The notes beneath the pieces were generated by a model. That model was not told the origin of the DNA. It saw nothing but the letters and a program-made list of their open reading frames with translations, and did no database searches. Made by a program: the position numbers and the translations under genes. This document shows positions 1 through 6,029 of a stretch of 20,463 nucleotides of DNA, piece after piece; the first letter of the stretch is position 1; each line of letters starts with the position of its first letter. Source of the stretch: JAKAIY01 sp036258195 (lineage in GTDB: Bacteria; Chloroflexota; Ktedonobacteria; Ktedonobacterales; JADMIN01); NCBI GenBank assembly GCA_036258195.1, contig DATAED010000243.1:1-20463 (forward strand), given 5' to 3'.

Positions 1-2
1 CG

Positions 3-65
3 CCATACACCTACTACCAGCGCTGGATGGAGACGCTGACCCAGGCGACGACCACCCGCCGCTAA
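3..65 (+). CDS. 3' end of an unidentified gene (partial)
   Basis: An open frame enters from the left edge and ends at TAA 63-65, giving about 20 C-terminal residues that begin PYTYYQRWMETL and end TTTRR. The aromatic PYTYYQRWME stretch looks like real coding sequence, and the frame stops just before a repeat-rich spacer. A weak resemblance to C-termini of nitrile-hydratase-type beta or accessory subunits is possible, but too little is visible to name a family. It converges with the reductase gene that ends at 309. Confidence 0.4.
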   Translation, partial: PYTYYQRWMETLTQATTTRR

Positions 66-308
66 GACGACGGCGCCCTCGACCCTCCCTCCCGCGAGGA
101 GAGGGGGTTTCCGTTTATCTGGCGTATCGCGCGGGCCGAGAACCTCACCCTCTGTCTCCCTCTCCCACGGAGAGGGGGAGAACCCATGTCGAGAGATGTG
201 GCGCGTGGCAAGCGTCCGGTTGGTGTAACGCCTGCAATCGCTGACGGCGCCTGGCATGGGTTCCCCCTCCCTCGGAGGGGAGGGGGTCAGGGGGAGAGGT
301 TCGCCTAC
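66..308. repeat. Spacer with three GC-rich palindromic repeat copies
   Basis: The 243-bp gap between convergent genes is largely built from short imperfect palindromes with C-rich left arms and G-rich right arms. The best copies are 156-180 (CTCCCTCTCC, short loop, GGAGAGGGGGAG) and 263-286 (CCCCCTCCC / GGGGAGGGGG). A more degenerate copy lies at about 82-108. The copy at 156-180 is inverted relative to the one at 263-286: its flank reads ACCTCAC on the left, while the other copies carry a GAGAGGT or GTGAGGT flank on the right. Small repeats of this CCCTCTCC/GGAGAGGG type are scattered in many GC-rich genomes, including Chloroflexota. The 263-286 hairpin is 20-50 nt past the reductase stop and could act as its terminator. 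Confidence 0.7.
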
Positions 309-1052
309 TCACATATACACACCGCCGTTGATGTCGAGCGAGCTGCCGGTGATATAGTCGCCATCGACGATCAGGAAGCGCACCGCGCGCGCCACCTCGT
401 GCGCCGTGCCGACGCGCCCCAATGGGATGCGCTTGACGATCTGCTCTTTCACCTGATCTGGCACCTGGGTATACATCTCCGTCTCGGTGAAACCGGGGCA
501 GACCGCGTTCACCGTCACATTGAAGCGCGCCAGCTCGATGGCGGCAGTCTTGGTCAGCCCGATGATGCCAGCCTTGGCGGCGGCATAATTGGCCTGCCCG
601 AAGTTGCCCGCCTTACCCACGAACGAGCTGATGTGGATCACCTTGCCATGCTTCTGCGCCATGAAGTGCGGCAGCGCGGCCTTCATCGTATAGAAGTAGC
701 CGTTCAGATTGGTCTGCACGACGACATTCCAGTCGGCAATCGTCAGATTCTTCAGCGTGCGATCAACGGTGATGCCGGCATTGTTCACCAGCACGTCGAT
801 GCGCCCGTACTCACTGACGGTCGCCTCGATCAGCCGCGCCGCTTGCTCGGCGTCCGAGACATCCGCCTGCACAGCAATGGCGCGCGTACCGCCATCGCGC
901 AGCCGCGAGACGACCTCCTCAGCCGCGTGCGCGCTCCTGGCATAGTTGGCGACGATGCAGGCGCCGCCCGCGCCCAGCTCCTCGGCGATTGCGCGCCCGA
1001 TCCCGCGCCCCGCGCCCGTGACGACGACCACCGCGTCTTCCAGTTTCGCCAT
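309..1052 (-). CDS. fabG: Short-chain dehydrogenase: 3-oxoacyl-ACP / acetoacetyl-CoA reductase (FabG/PhaB-like)
   Basis: This predicts a cytoplasmic NAD(P)H-dependent classical SDR of 247 residues that reduces a 3-oxoacyl thioester to the (R)-3-hydroxyacyl form. Visible motifs are the cofactor glycine motif TGAGRGIG (12-19), NNAG (90-93), the active-site Asn115, Ser142/143, and YAAAK with Tyr156 and Lys160. The C-terminus, INGGVYM, is typical of FabG/PhaB. The ATG at 1052 is chosen because GGAGGG lies 6-7 nt upstream. The frame stays open to 1127, but that adds a non-conserved arginine-rich stretch. A PhaB role (acetoacetyl-CoA to (R)-3-hydroxybutyryl-CoA) is inferred from the nearby PhaZ-type depolymerase and MaoC hydratase. 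FabG of fatty acid synthesis cannot be excluded from sequence alone. The dodecin gene lies 145 bp upstream, separated by a palindromic repeat. Confidence 0.93.
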   Translation of the reverse strand: MAKLEDAVVVVTGAGRGIGRAIAEELGAGGACIVANYARSAHAAEEVVSRLRDGGTRAIAVQADVSDAEQAARLIEATVSEYGRIDVLVNNAGITVDRTLKNLTIADWNVVVQTNLNGYFYTMKAALPHFMAQKHGKVIHISSFVGKAGNFGQANYAAAKAGIIGLTKTAAIELARFNVTVNAVCPGFTETEMYTQVPDQVKEQIVKRIPLGRVGTAHEVARAVRFLIVDGDYITGSSLDINGGVYM

Positions 1053-1138
1053 CGCAGCCCTCCATTTCGCTCGGTGTGGGGCGCATGCCGCCCCAACCAT
1101 CCGCCGAACTCTGCCGCCACCTGACATGCCGAACTACA

Positions 1139-1187
1139 TTGGCTCCCCCTCTCCTTGTGGGAGAGGGGGCTGGGGGGGTGAGGTCGC
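1139..1187. repeat. GC-rich palindromic repeat (isolated copy)
   Basis: A perfect 10-bp inverted repeat (CCCCCTCTCC 1145-1154, GGAGAGGGGG 1160-1169) has a 5-nt loop and a GTGAGGT tail at 1178-1184. It belongs to the same family as the copies at 66-308, in the orientation of the copy at 263-286. It sits 29 nt past the dodecin stop, between dodecin and the reductase, where the transcript would fold into a strong hairpin. It could reduce read-through into the reductase or protect the 3' end of the dodecin mRNA. Confidence 0.75.
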
Positions 1188-1197
1188 GCCCTTTTGA

Positions 1198-1413
1198 TCA
1201 GGCGCCACCCTCATACTTGAAGGAGACTTCCAGCTTGACGCGATAGGTCAGCGTCTTGCCGTCCTCGATGTGGATGTCCTGCTCGATGACTTTGCCGACC
1301 CGCAAATCGCGCAGACTGTGGGCGGCCTGCGCAATCGCAGCGGACGCCGCCTTCTCCCATGATTCGTCGCTGGCTCCTACCAGCGTGACTACCTTATACA
1401 CGCTCTCCGCCAT
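1198..1413 (-). CDS. Dodecin family protein
   Basis: A 71-residue protein with the dodecin fold signature: SVYKVVTLVGAS at the start, SWEKAASAAIAQAA as the single helix, SLRDLRV, and the terminal strand RVKLEVSFKYEG. Dodecins form hollow dodecamers that store or buffer flavins in the cytoplasm. The start at 1413 is set by GGAGGA about 6 nt upstream. An upstream in-frame ATG at 1425 overlaps that ribosome site and is unlikely. In flavin-binding bacterial dodecins the segment after LRHLD is WFEV, where Trp stacks on the isoalloxazine, and a Gln in the last strand hydrogen-bonds to it. Aligned by eye, these positions here are Val39 and Arg58, so flavin binding may be altered or lost. The neighbours include FAD enzymes (acyl-CoA dehydrogenases), which fits a flavin link only loosely. 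Confidence 0.92.
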   Translation of the reverse strand: MAESVYKVVTLVGASDESWEKAASAAIAQAAHSLRDLRVGKVIEQDIHIEDGKTLTYRVKLEVSFKYEGGA

Positions 1414-1691
1414 CGTGTCCTCCATTCGTGCGAGCGTGATTGGCCCGCACATAGCCAGCAACCCTGGCCCGACCGCCAGCCGCCACCACGACGACCGACG
1501 CTACACTGGACAAACACACGGACTGCGAACGCTTCAAATCGCCTCCGACGCCTCCTTTCCTGTGCCTTGCGGCTGATCTCCCATGATCTCTCATCATCCC
1601 CAGGCGTCGCCGGGCGCATCCTGCGCGGCGCGCGCTTCCTCCCTCCCGCTCCTCCATCCACACCTTATCTGCGCCAGGCCACGCTGCTCCG
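1414..1691. other. 278-bp spacer between phaZ and the dodecin gene
   Basis: No gene is supported here. It holds the dodecin ribosome site (near 1420) and a small adjacent direct repeat, GATCTCCCAT/GATCTCTCAT (1575-1584 and 1585-1594). I find no convincing -35/-10 pair or U-tract terminator. The gap is long enough for dodecin to have its own promoter. The open frames across it have arginine-rich, non-protein-like composition. Confidence 0.45.
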
Positions 1692-2531
1692 CTACCGGGC
1701 GCTGGCGAGGAAGGATCCGATGACCGGTCCCAACTCGTGCGCCTGCAACACGAGGCCGAGATGGCCGCCGTGGAAGATGTAGAGCTTCGAGTGCGGAATC
1801 AGCCGATGCATCAGTTTGGCGTTGACGACCGGGATCAGCCGATCATCGTCGCCCGCCACCACCAAGGTGCGCTGGCGTACGCAATGCAGCCAGGGGACGC
1901 TGGTCCAGCCCGCGCCACCCAGCATTTGATACATATAGCCACGCGCGTCGCCAGGGCGCATCTGCTCAGCGAAATCGCGCGCAAGGCTTGGGTCGATCTC
2001 CCCGCCGTAGATCTCCGGCGCGATGGCCTCCATATAGCCAGGCTCCGTGTAGCGCCGAGGTGTGGCGAGCTTGGCCAGCACAGAAGGATTGCCCGGTACC
2101 ATCAGTGCGCCCGTCGCCGTGCTGACCAGCACGAGCTTGCGGCAGCGCCAGGGATATTGCAACGCGAACTGCTGGGCGAGCGCGCCGCCCCACGAGATGC
2201 CCAGCGTGTCCACGCGCCCATAGCCCAGCGCATCGAGCATGCGCCCCACCAGGAAGGCCAGCGCCGGGAAGCGATAGGGTAGCAGCGGCGTGGGCGAGCC
2301 GCCCACGCCCGGAACATCGAAGCGGATGGCCTCGATAGCGGGATCGAGCGCATCCACAAAGGGCTGCAACAATTCGAGGTTGGCGCCGATGCCATTCATG
2401 ATCAGCAGGGGCGTGCGTGTCCCGTCCCCCCGACGGATGGAGACATACAGTCGCTGGCCCAGGACGCTGATGGTGCGGGAGATCTGTTCGTGGCCAGCCG
2501 ACGTTGGCTGGGTGGTCGTCGCGGACGACAT
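1692..2531 (-). CDS. phaZ: Intracellular poly(3-hydroxyalkanoate) depolymerase (PhaZ-like alpha/beta hydrolase)
   Basis: A 279-residue alpha/beta hydrolase that closely follows the Pseudomonas-type intracellular medium-chain PHA depolymerase, about 283 residues long. Hallmarks are LLIMNGIGANLELL (42-55), FDVPGVGGSPTP (71-82), YRFPALA (86-92), the nucleophile elbow GISWGGALAQQFA with Ser113, SPRRY-like TPRRY (157-161), IYGGE (174-178), GWTS (208-211), WLH, AGDDDRLIP with the acid at Asp228-230, and GGHL with His257. It would hydrolyse stored polyester granules to 3-hydroxy acids in the cytoplasm. The start at 2531 gives the family length, with GAGG about 7 nt upstream. The frame is open to 2606, but the extra 25 residues are not family-like. 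The gene lies 232 bp downstream of the MaoC hydratase. Assignment to the PhaZ branch rather than a generic hydrolase rests on several long matching blocks recalled from the Pseudomonas protein. Confidence 0.88.
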   Translation of the reverse strand: MSSATTTQPTSAGHEQISRTISVLGQRLYVSIRRGDGTRTPLLIMNGIGANLELLQPFVDALDPAIEAIRFDVPGVGGSPTPLLPYRFPALAFLVGRMLDALGYGRVDTLGISWGGALAQQFALQYPWRCRKLVLVSTATGALMVPGNPSVLAKLATPRRYTEPGYMEAIAPEIYGGEIDPSLARDFAEQMRPGDARGYMYQMLGGAGWTSVPWLHCVRQRTLVVAGDDDRLIPVVNAKLMHRLIPHSKLYIFHGGHLGLVLQAHELGPVIGSFLASAR

Positions 2532-2763
2532 CGGCGCCTCACTTCTGTGTGATGACGAAACACGGACGCTGCGCAAGAAACAGCGATTTCTAGCCTTAAC
2601 GTACACAGGAGCCAGAAATCACTGGCGGGCTCGTCCCAGTCCTCGCAGGCGGACTTTGCGGCCCGCAGGGCAGACGCGCGAGCGCAGCGAGAAGCGCGCG
2701 TAAAGCGCGCGGAGCGGCTGCAGCCCGGAGGGCCTCCCAGGCGCGGTTTCAACCGCCAGCCCG
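2532..2763. other. Structured GC-rich spacer between the MaoC gene and phaZ
   Basis: No gene is supported in these 232 bp. Directly after the MaoC stop the minus-strand transcript has a small hairpin (GCGGTT/AACCGC, 2743-2756). Further on there are GCGCGC repeats around a GTAAA loop (2694-2699 and 2705-2710) and GC-rich self-complementary runs at 2640-2740, such as GAGGGCCTC and GGCTGCAGCC. The phaZ-proximal part (2550-2620) is AT-richer and could hold a promoter, but I cannot pick a convincing one. The 2640-2740 block looks like a dispersed GC-rich repeat or a leftover structured element. Confidence 0.4.
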
Positions 2764-3228
2764 TCATCCCAGCAGCATCGCCAGCGTATCCGCCACCAGC
2801 GCGGGCTTCTCCTCGCCTTCGATCTCCACGGTGTGGCGGGTCGTCATCAGCGTGCGCCCCGGCCCTTTGCTCTCCACAGCGATCAGCGTCACGTGGTCGC
2901 GGATGCGCGCGCCCGCCTTGACGGGATTGATGAAGCGCACCTTGTCAGCGCCGTAGTTCAGCGCCGCCATCACGCCAGGGGGAATCACGTTCAGCGAAGC
3001 GTGCATGGCGGGCAACAGCGAGAGCGTCAGATAGCCGTGAGCGATGGTCACGCCGTAGGGGCTCTCGCGTTGGGCGCGCTCCACATCTACATGAATCCAC
3101 TGGTGATCGCCCGTGCAATCGGCGAAGGCGTTGATCGTCTCCTGGCTGACGGTCAGCCAGTCCGAGACGCCCAGGTCTTTGCCAACAAAGTCGTTGATCG
3201 TGGCGAGGCTGAAACCGTCCGCCGTCAT
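2764..3228 (-). CDS. MaoC-family (R)-specific enoyl-CoA hydratase
   Basis: A 154-residue single hot-dog domain of the MaoC/NodN type. The hydratase-2 active-site block is FADCTGDHQWIHVD (35-48), with the catalytic Asp41 and His46. It is followed by the YGVTIAHGYLTLSLLP helix and the YGADKVRFINPVKAGARI strand pair typical of the family. The predicted reaction is reversible hydration of trans-2-enoyl-CoA to (R)-3-hydroxyacyl-CoA, which links beta-oxidation to PHA monomers (a PhaJ-like role). The closest family I recall is the NodN-like hydratases of actinobacteria such as mycobacterial Rv0130, which share GDHQWIH instead of the GDxNPxH of PhaJ. The start at 3228 has AAGGAG 7 nt upstream. It follows the acyl-CoA dehydrogenase by 83 bp and is probably co-transcribed with it, so the dehydrogenase product could feed this enzyme. 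Confidence 0.9.
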   Translation of the reverse strand: MTADGFSLATINDFVGKDLGVSDWLTVSQETINAFADCTGDHQWIHVDVERAQRESPYGVTIAHGYLTLSLLPAMHASLNVIPPGVMAALNYGADKVRFINPVKAGARIRDHVTLIAVESKGPGRTLMTTRHTVEIEGEEKPALVADTLAMLLG

Positions 3229-3311
3229 ACACTACTCCTTCTTCATCGAGCTTCATCGCGAGCGCGGAACGTGTGCGGAACATGCGGGGAAACGCGGGGA
3301 TGCTGAGGGTA

Positions 3312-4583
3312 TCAGACGAACGCGCCCAGGCCCGTGATGGCGCGGCCCACGATCAGCGTGTTCATCTCGCGGGTGCCTTCATACGAGTAGATCGCCTCGG
3401 CGTCGGCGACGAAGCGCCCGACCTGATTCTCCAGCAGGATGCCATTGCCCGCCAGCAGCTCGCGCGCGTAGCCAACCGTCTCGCGGCACTTCGAGGTGCA
3501 GAAGGCTTTGGCCAGCGAGGCGTGCTCGTCGTTCATGATGCCTGCGTCCTGCATCTGCGAGAGGCGCATCGTCATGCACTCGGAGGCGACGATATTGCCC
3601 AGCATGCGCACCAGCAAGTCCTGCACGAGCTGGAAGCTGGCGATGGGCTTGCCGAACTGGTTGCGCTGGCGCGAGTAGGCCAGCGCGTGCTCATAGGCGC
3701 CCATCGCGCAGCCGACCGCCTGCCACGCCACACCCGCGCGCGTCATGCGCAGGACAGCGGCCGTATCGCGGAAGGAGCGCGCGCGCTGCAAGCGGTTGGC
3801 CTCGGCGACGCGGCAATCCTTCAGCGTGATGAGGGCATTCTGCACGACGCGCAGCGCCATCTTGTCTTCCATCTTCTCGGCGCTGAAGCCCGGCGTTCCC
3901 TTCTCCACCAGGAAGCCTTTGACCATATTGTCGGCCTCGTCGCGCGCCCAGATGATGGTGACATCGGCGAAGGTGGCGTTGCCGATCCACTTCTTCTGGC
4001 CGTTCAGCACCCACTCGTCGCCCTCGCGGCGCGCGGTGGTGGTCAGCCCGCCAGAGGCTCCGGAGCCGACATCTGGCTCGGTCAGCCCGAAGGCGCCGAT
4101 CTTCTCCAGGCGGCGCATGACGGGCAGCCACTGCTGCTTCTGCTCCTCGGAGCCACAGAGGTAGATCGACCCCATCGCCAGCCCGCTATGCACGCCAAAG
4201 AACGTGGCGATGGAGGGATCGATGCGCGCCATCTCGACGGCGATCATGCCATCCAGCACAGTCGTCTTGCCGGGGAAGCCGTAGCCCTGATACGCGATGC
4301 CCGCGATGTCGAGCGCGGCCATCTTGGGGATCAGCTCGAAGGGGAACTCAGCGCGAATCCAGTAGCGCGTGATGATCGGCGCGACTTCCTCCTCCATGAA
4401 GACGCGCACGCGCTTGAGAATCGCCTGATCCTCGGCGCTCATGGTGGCGGCAAACTGATAGAAGTCGCCCGTGACCGGCGGGAGCGTGGCCGCGTGCTGC
4501 GCCGACTTCCCTGACTTCTCCGCCTTCTCCGCCTTCTCCGATGCGTGCGCGTTGGAGGGATGCCCCGTCTTGGCGCTGCTCAT
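3312..4583 (-). CDS. Acyl-CoA dehydrogenase, glutaryl-CoA dehydrogenase / ACX4-like clade
   Basis: A 423-residue FAD-dependent acyl-CoA dehydrogenase. Residues 1-40 are a Lys/Ala/Ser-rich, low-complexity extension not seen in typical members. The N-terminal helical domain follows, then the FAD/substrate block GAFGLTEPDVGSGASG (163-178), KKWIGNATFAD (197-207), RNQFGKPIASFQLVQ, the ELLAGNGIL motif, and the C-terminal YEGTREMNTLIVGRAITG with catalytic Glu402. The overall pattern, including KGYG-like YQGYG and VQNALI, resembles human glutaryl-CoA dehydrogenase and the plant short-chain acyl-CoA oxidase ACX4. Substrate (glutaryl-CoA versus a short-chain acyl-CoA) cannot be decided. The start at 4583 has AAAGGGG upstream. 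A 470-bp gap precedes it, so it probably starts its own transcription unit with the MaoC hydratase downstream. Confidence 0.9.
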   Translation of the reverse strand: MSSAKTGHPSNAHASEKAEKAEKSGKSAQHAATLPPVTGDFYQFAATMSAEDQAILKRVRVFMEEEVAPIITRYWIRAEFPFELIPKMAALDIAGIAYQGYGFPGKTTVLDGMIAVEMARIDPSIATFFGVHSGLAMGSIYLCGSEEQKQQWLPVMRRLEKIGAFGLTEPDVGSGASGGLTTTARREGDEWVLNGQKKWIGNATFADVTIIWARDEADNMVKGFLVEKGTPGFSAEKMEDKMALRVVQNALITLKDCRVAEANRLQRARSFRDTAAVLRMTRAGVAWQAVGCAMGAYEHALAYSRQRNQFGKPIASFQLVQDLLVRMLGNIVASECMTMRLSQMQDAGIMNDEHASLAKAFCTSKCRETVGYARELLAGNGILLENQVGRFVADAEAIYSYEGTREMNTLIVGRAITGLGAFV

Positions 4584-5053
4584 ATGCGAATGCCCCTTTC
4601 GCCCCGTGTGTGGCGAGCAGGCGGCGCCAGAAGCGATGCGGGCGCGCTGGGAAGGGTTCTCGTCGCGTCCGCCGTCGGCGCCGCCAGCCCTGTATGCATG
4701 CTCAGCAGTTGCAGAAACGCCGCAGTTCCCCGGAATCCGCTGAATCCATTCGCCTGGCTGTCTTCCCGGAAGGTCGCGATCAGGTCTCGTCGGGTATCTC
4801 TCGGCATCTCTAGTCTACGGTGCGTGTGGCGCTTGCGGCAATGGCGAGCCATGGCAAGTGATCACGCATGATGGCCACGGATGAGACACGGAAAGCTGCG
4901 AAAGTCAGGAGCGACCATCAATGCGTCCTTCAATTCGATAATGTAGAGTTGGCACTGCGGAGTTGGCACTGTGGAGTTGGCACTGCGGAGTTGGCGGCGC
5001 TGGCGCAAGAGGTGACCGGGCAAGCGGTCGAACTGGCCTGGGTGGATCGGGAA
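4584..5053. other. 470-bp intergenic region upstream of the acyl-CoA dehydrogenase
   Basis: No gene is supported in this stretch. It contains a 14-bp tandem repeat (4946-4996, listed separately). On the minus strand there is a weak promoter candidate: TTGCCG (4836-4841), an 18-bp spacer, and TAGACT (4812-4817), each 4 of 6 to consensus. That would give a leader of about 225 nt before the dehydrogenase. Open frames across it on either strand are arginine/serine-rich or run antisense into the hydrolase gene, and look spurious. Confidence 0.5.
4946..4996. repeat. 14-bp tandem direct repeat, 3.6 copies
   Basis: The unit GAGTTGGCACTGCG starts at 4946, 4960 and 4974, followed by a partial copy (GAGTTGGCG) at 4988. 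The second copy differs by one base (TG for CG at the end). It lies about 60 bp past the hydrolase stop and about 360 bp upstream of the dehydrogenase start. It could be a slippage minisatellite or an array of binding sites. No function is evident. Confidence 0.85.
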
Positions 5054-5905
5054 TCAAGGCTGCACCGGAGACGAGGCCTCTGCGGCAAGAAATGCCAGAA
5101 CATCGCGATTGAATGTGTCTGCGCGCTCGACGATTGGGATATGGCCGACACCAGAATAGACGATATGTCGTGCGCCAGCGATGTGGGTCGCCAGATGTGC
5201 CCCATTCGCTGGAGGAACCAGCGGATCCAGGTCACCATGGATGACGAGTGTTGGCGCCGTAATGCGATGCAGTGAGTCCACCACATCGTGCGCGAGCGTT
5301 GCGGAGAGCTGGCGCATATAGGCGGCAGCGCTTTGGGAACGGTAGCGAGCCATTTCCGCGATGCGCTCCAACTCTTCGGGATGCGCCTCCACAAACTCGG
5401 CTGCCATGATGCGGCTATAGGTGTGGATCGCTCTCTCACCAGCCTCCACGCCTGGGCTTGGCGTGAGCAACGACACAATCTCTGCAGTTGGCTGAACATG
5501 CGAGCGCCCGCCCGCAGAAGTGGAGACGAGCACGAGCCGGTCGAGCATGTCGGCGTGGCGCAGAGCGAATTGCAGCGCTGTAAAGCCGCCGAGCGAGATG
5601 CCGACGACATGTGTGCGCTCGATGCCGAGCGTTTTGAGCAGAGCGGCAGCGTCGTCTGCAAGGTCGGCCACGCTATACGGTTCAGCGACGGCGTCACTGT
5701 CGCCGCTATCGCGATAATCCATCGCGATTGTCCGGTACTCGCGACCAAAAACATCAAGCTGCCTTGCCCAGGCCAGTCGCTTCGACCCCAGACCCGTTAG
5801 CAGCAGAATGGCGCCCTTGGCGGCTGCCGAATTCGCAGGCCCTACCTCATCATAGGCGAGCTTGCGCCCGGCGATCAGTATGCTCGATGGCTCCTTGACC
5901 TGCAT
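5054..5905 (-). CDS. Alpha/beta hydrolase (3-oxoadipate enol-lactonase-like)
   Basis: A 283-residue cytoplasmic alpha/beta hydrolase. Visible features are LLLTGLGS (34-41, oxyanion-hole region), MDYRDSGDS (62-70), nucleophile elbow VGISLGG with Ser104, VIHGDLDPLVP with the acid Asp, and GVGHIPIVE with the catalytic His near the end. The pattern is that of the broad PcaD/esterase subgroup that hydrolyses lactones or esters. The substrate cannot be named. GCGAGG lies about 7 nt before the ATG at 5905. It follows livK by 124 bp with a hairpin in between. As the next gene after a complete importer, it may process the imported compound, but this is inference from position. Confidence 0.85.
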   Translation of the reverse strand: MQVKEPSSILIAGRKLAYDEVGPANSAAAKGAILLLTGLGSKRLAWARQLDVFGREYRTIAMDYRDSGDSDAVAEPYSVADLADDAAALLKTLGIERTHVVGISLGGFTALQFALRHADMLDRLVLVSTSAGGRSHVQPTAEIVSLLTPSPGVEAGERAIHTYSRIMAAEFVEAHPEELERIAEMARYRSQSAAAYMRQLSATLAHDVVDSLHRITAPTLVIHGDLDPLVPPANGAHLATHIAGARHIVYSGVGHIPIVERADTFNRDVLAFLAAEASSPVQP

Positions 5906-5969
5906 GACTGCCTCGCTTTCTAGTCTGGCCCGGAATTGGCTGGCTATCCGACATTGGCGTGTACGACGG

Positions 5970-6002
5970 CAGGCGCTCCGGACTGGTCTACCAGAGCGCC
6001 TG
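5970..6002 (-). terminator. Hairpin after livK (possible terminator or mRNA stabiliser)
   Basis: A perfect 9-bp inverted repeat, CAGGCGCTC (5970-5978) and GAGCGCCTG (5994-6002), with a short inner TGGT/ACCA stem. It starts about 28 nt past the livK stop codon. No U-run follows on the minus strand, so it may be a weak terminator or a 3' stabiliser rather than a classical intrinsic terminator. Confidence 0.5.
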
Positions 6003-6029
6003 TGTCTGCGGGATGAGCGCCGAAGCGCC

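Noticed and set aside
186..1124. A 312-residue plus-strand open frame over the reductase gene
   Set aside because: Antisense shadow of a clear SDR gene, starting inside a palindromic repeat.
3273..4514. A 413-residue plus-strand open frame antisense to the acyl-CoA dehydrogenase
   Set aside because: Its composition (His/Arg/Asp/Ala-rich, no motifs) is that of the antisense of a GC-rich gene. The minus-strand dehydrogenase is unmistakable.
4868..5275. A 135-residue plus-strand open frame across the 14-bp tandem repeat
   Set aside because: More than half of it is antisense to the hydrolase 3' end. It lacks a ribosome site and shows no family features.
4930..5757. A 275-residue minus-strand open frame overlapping the alpha/beta hydrolase
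   Set aside because: Same strand but a different frame from a complete hydrolase with an intact catalytic triad. The sequence is Ser/Arg/Cys-rich and lacks motifs.
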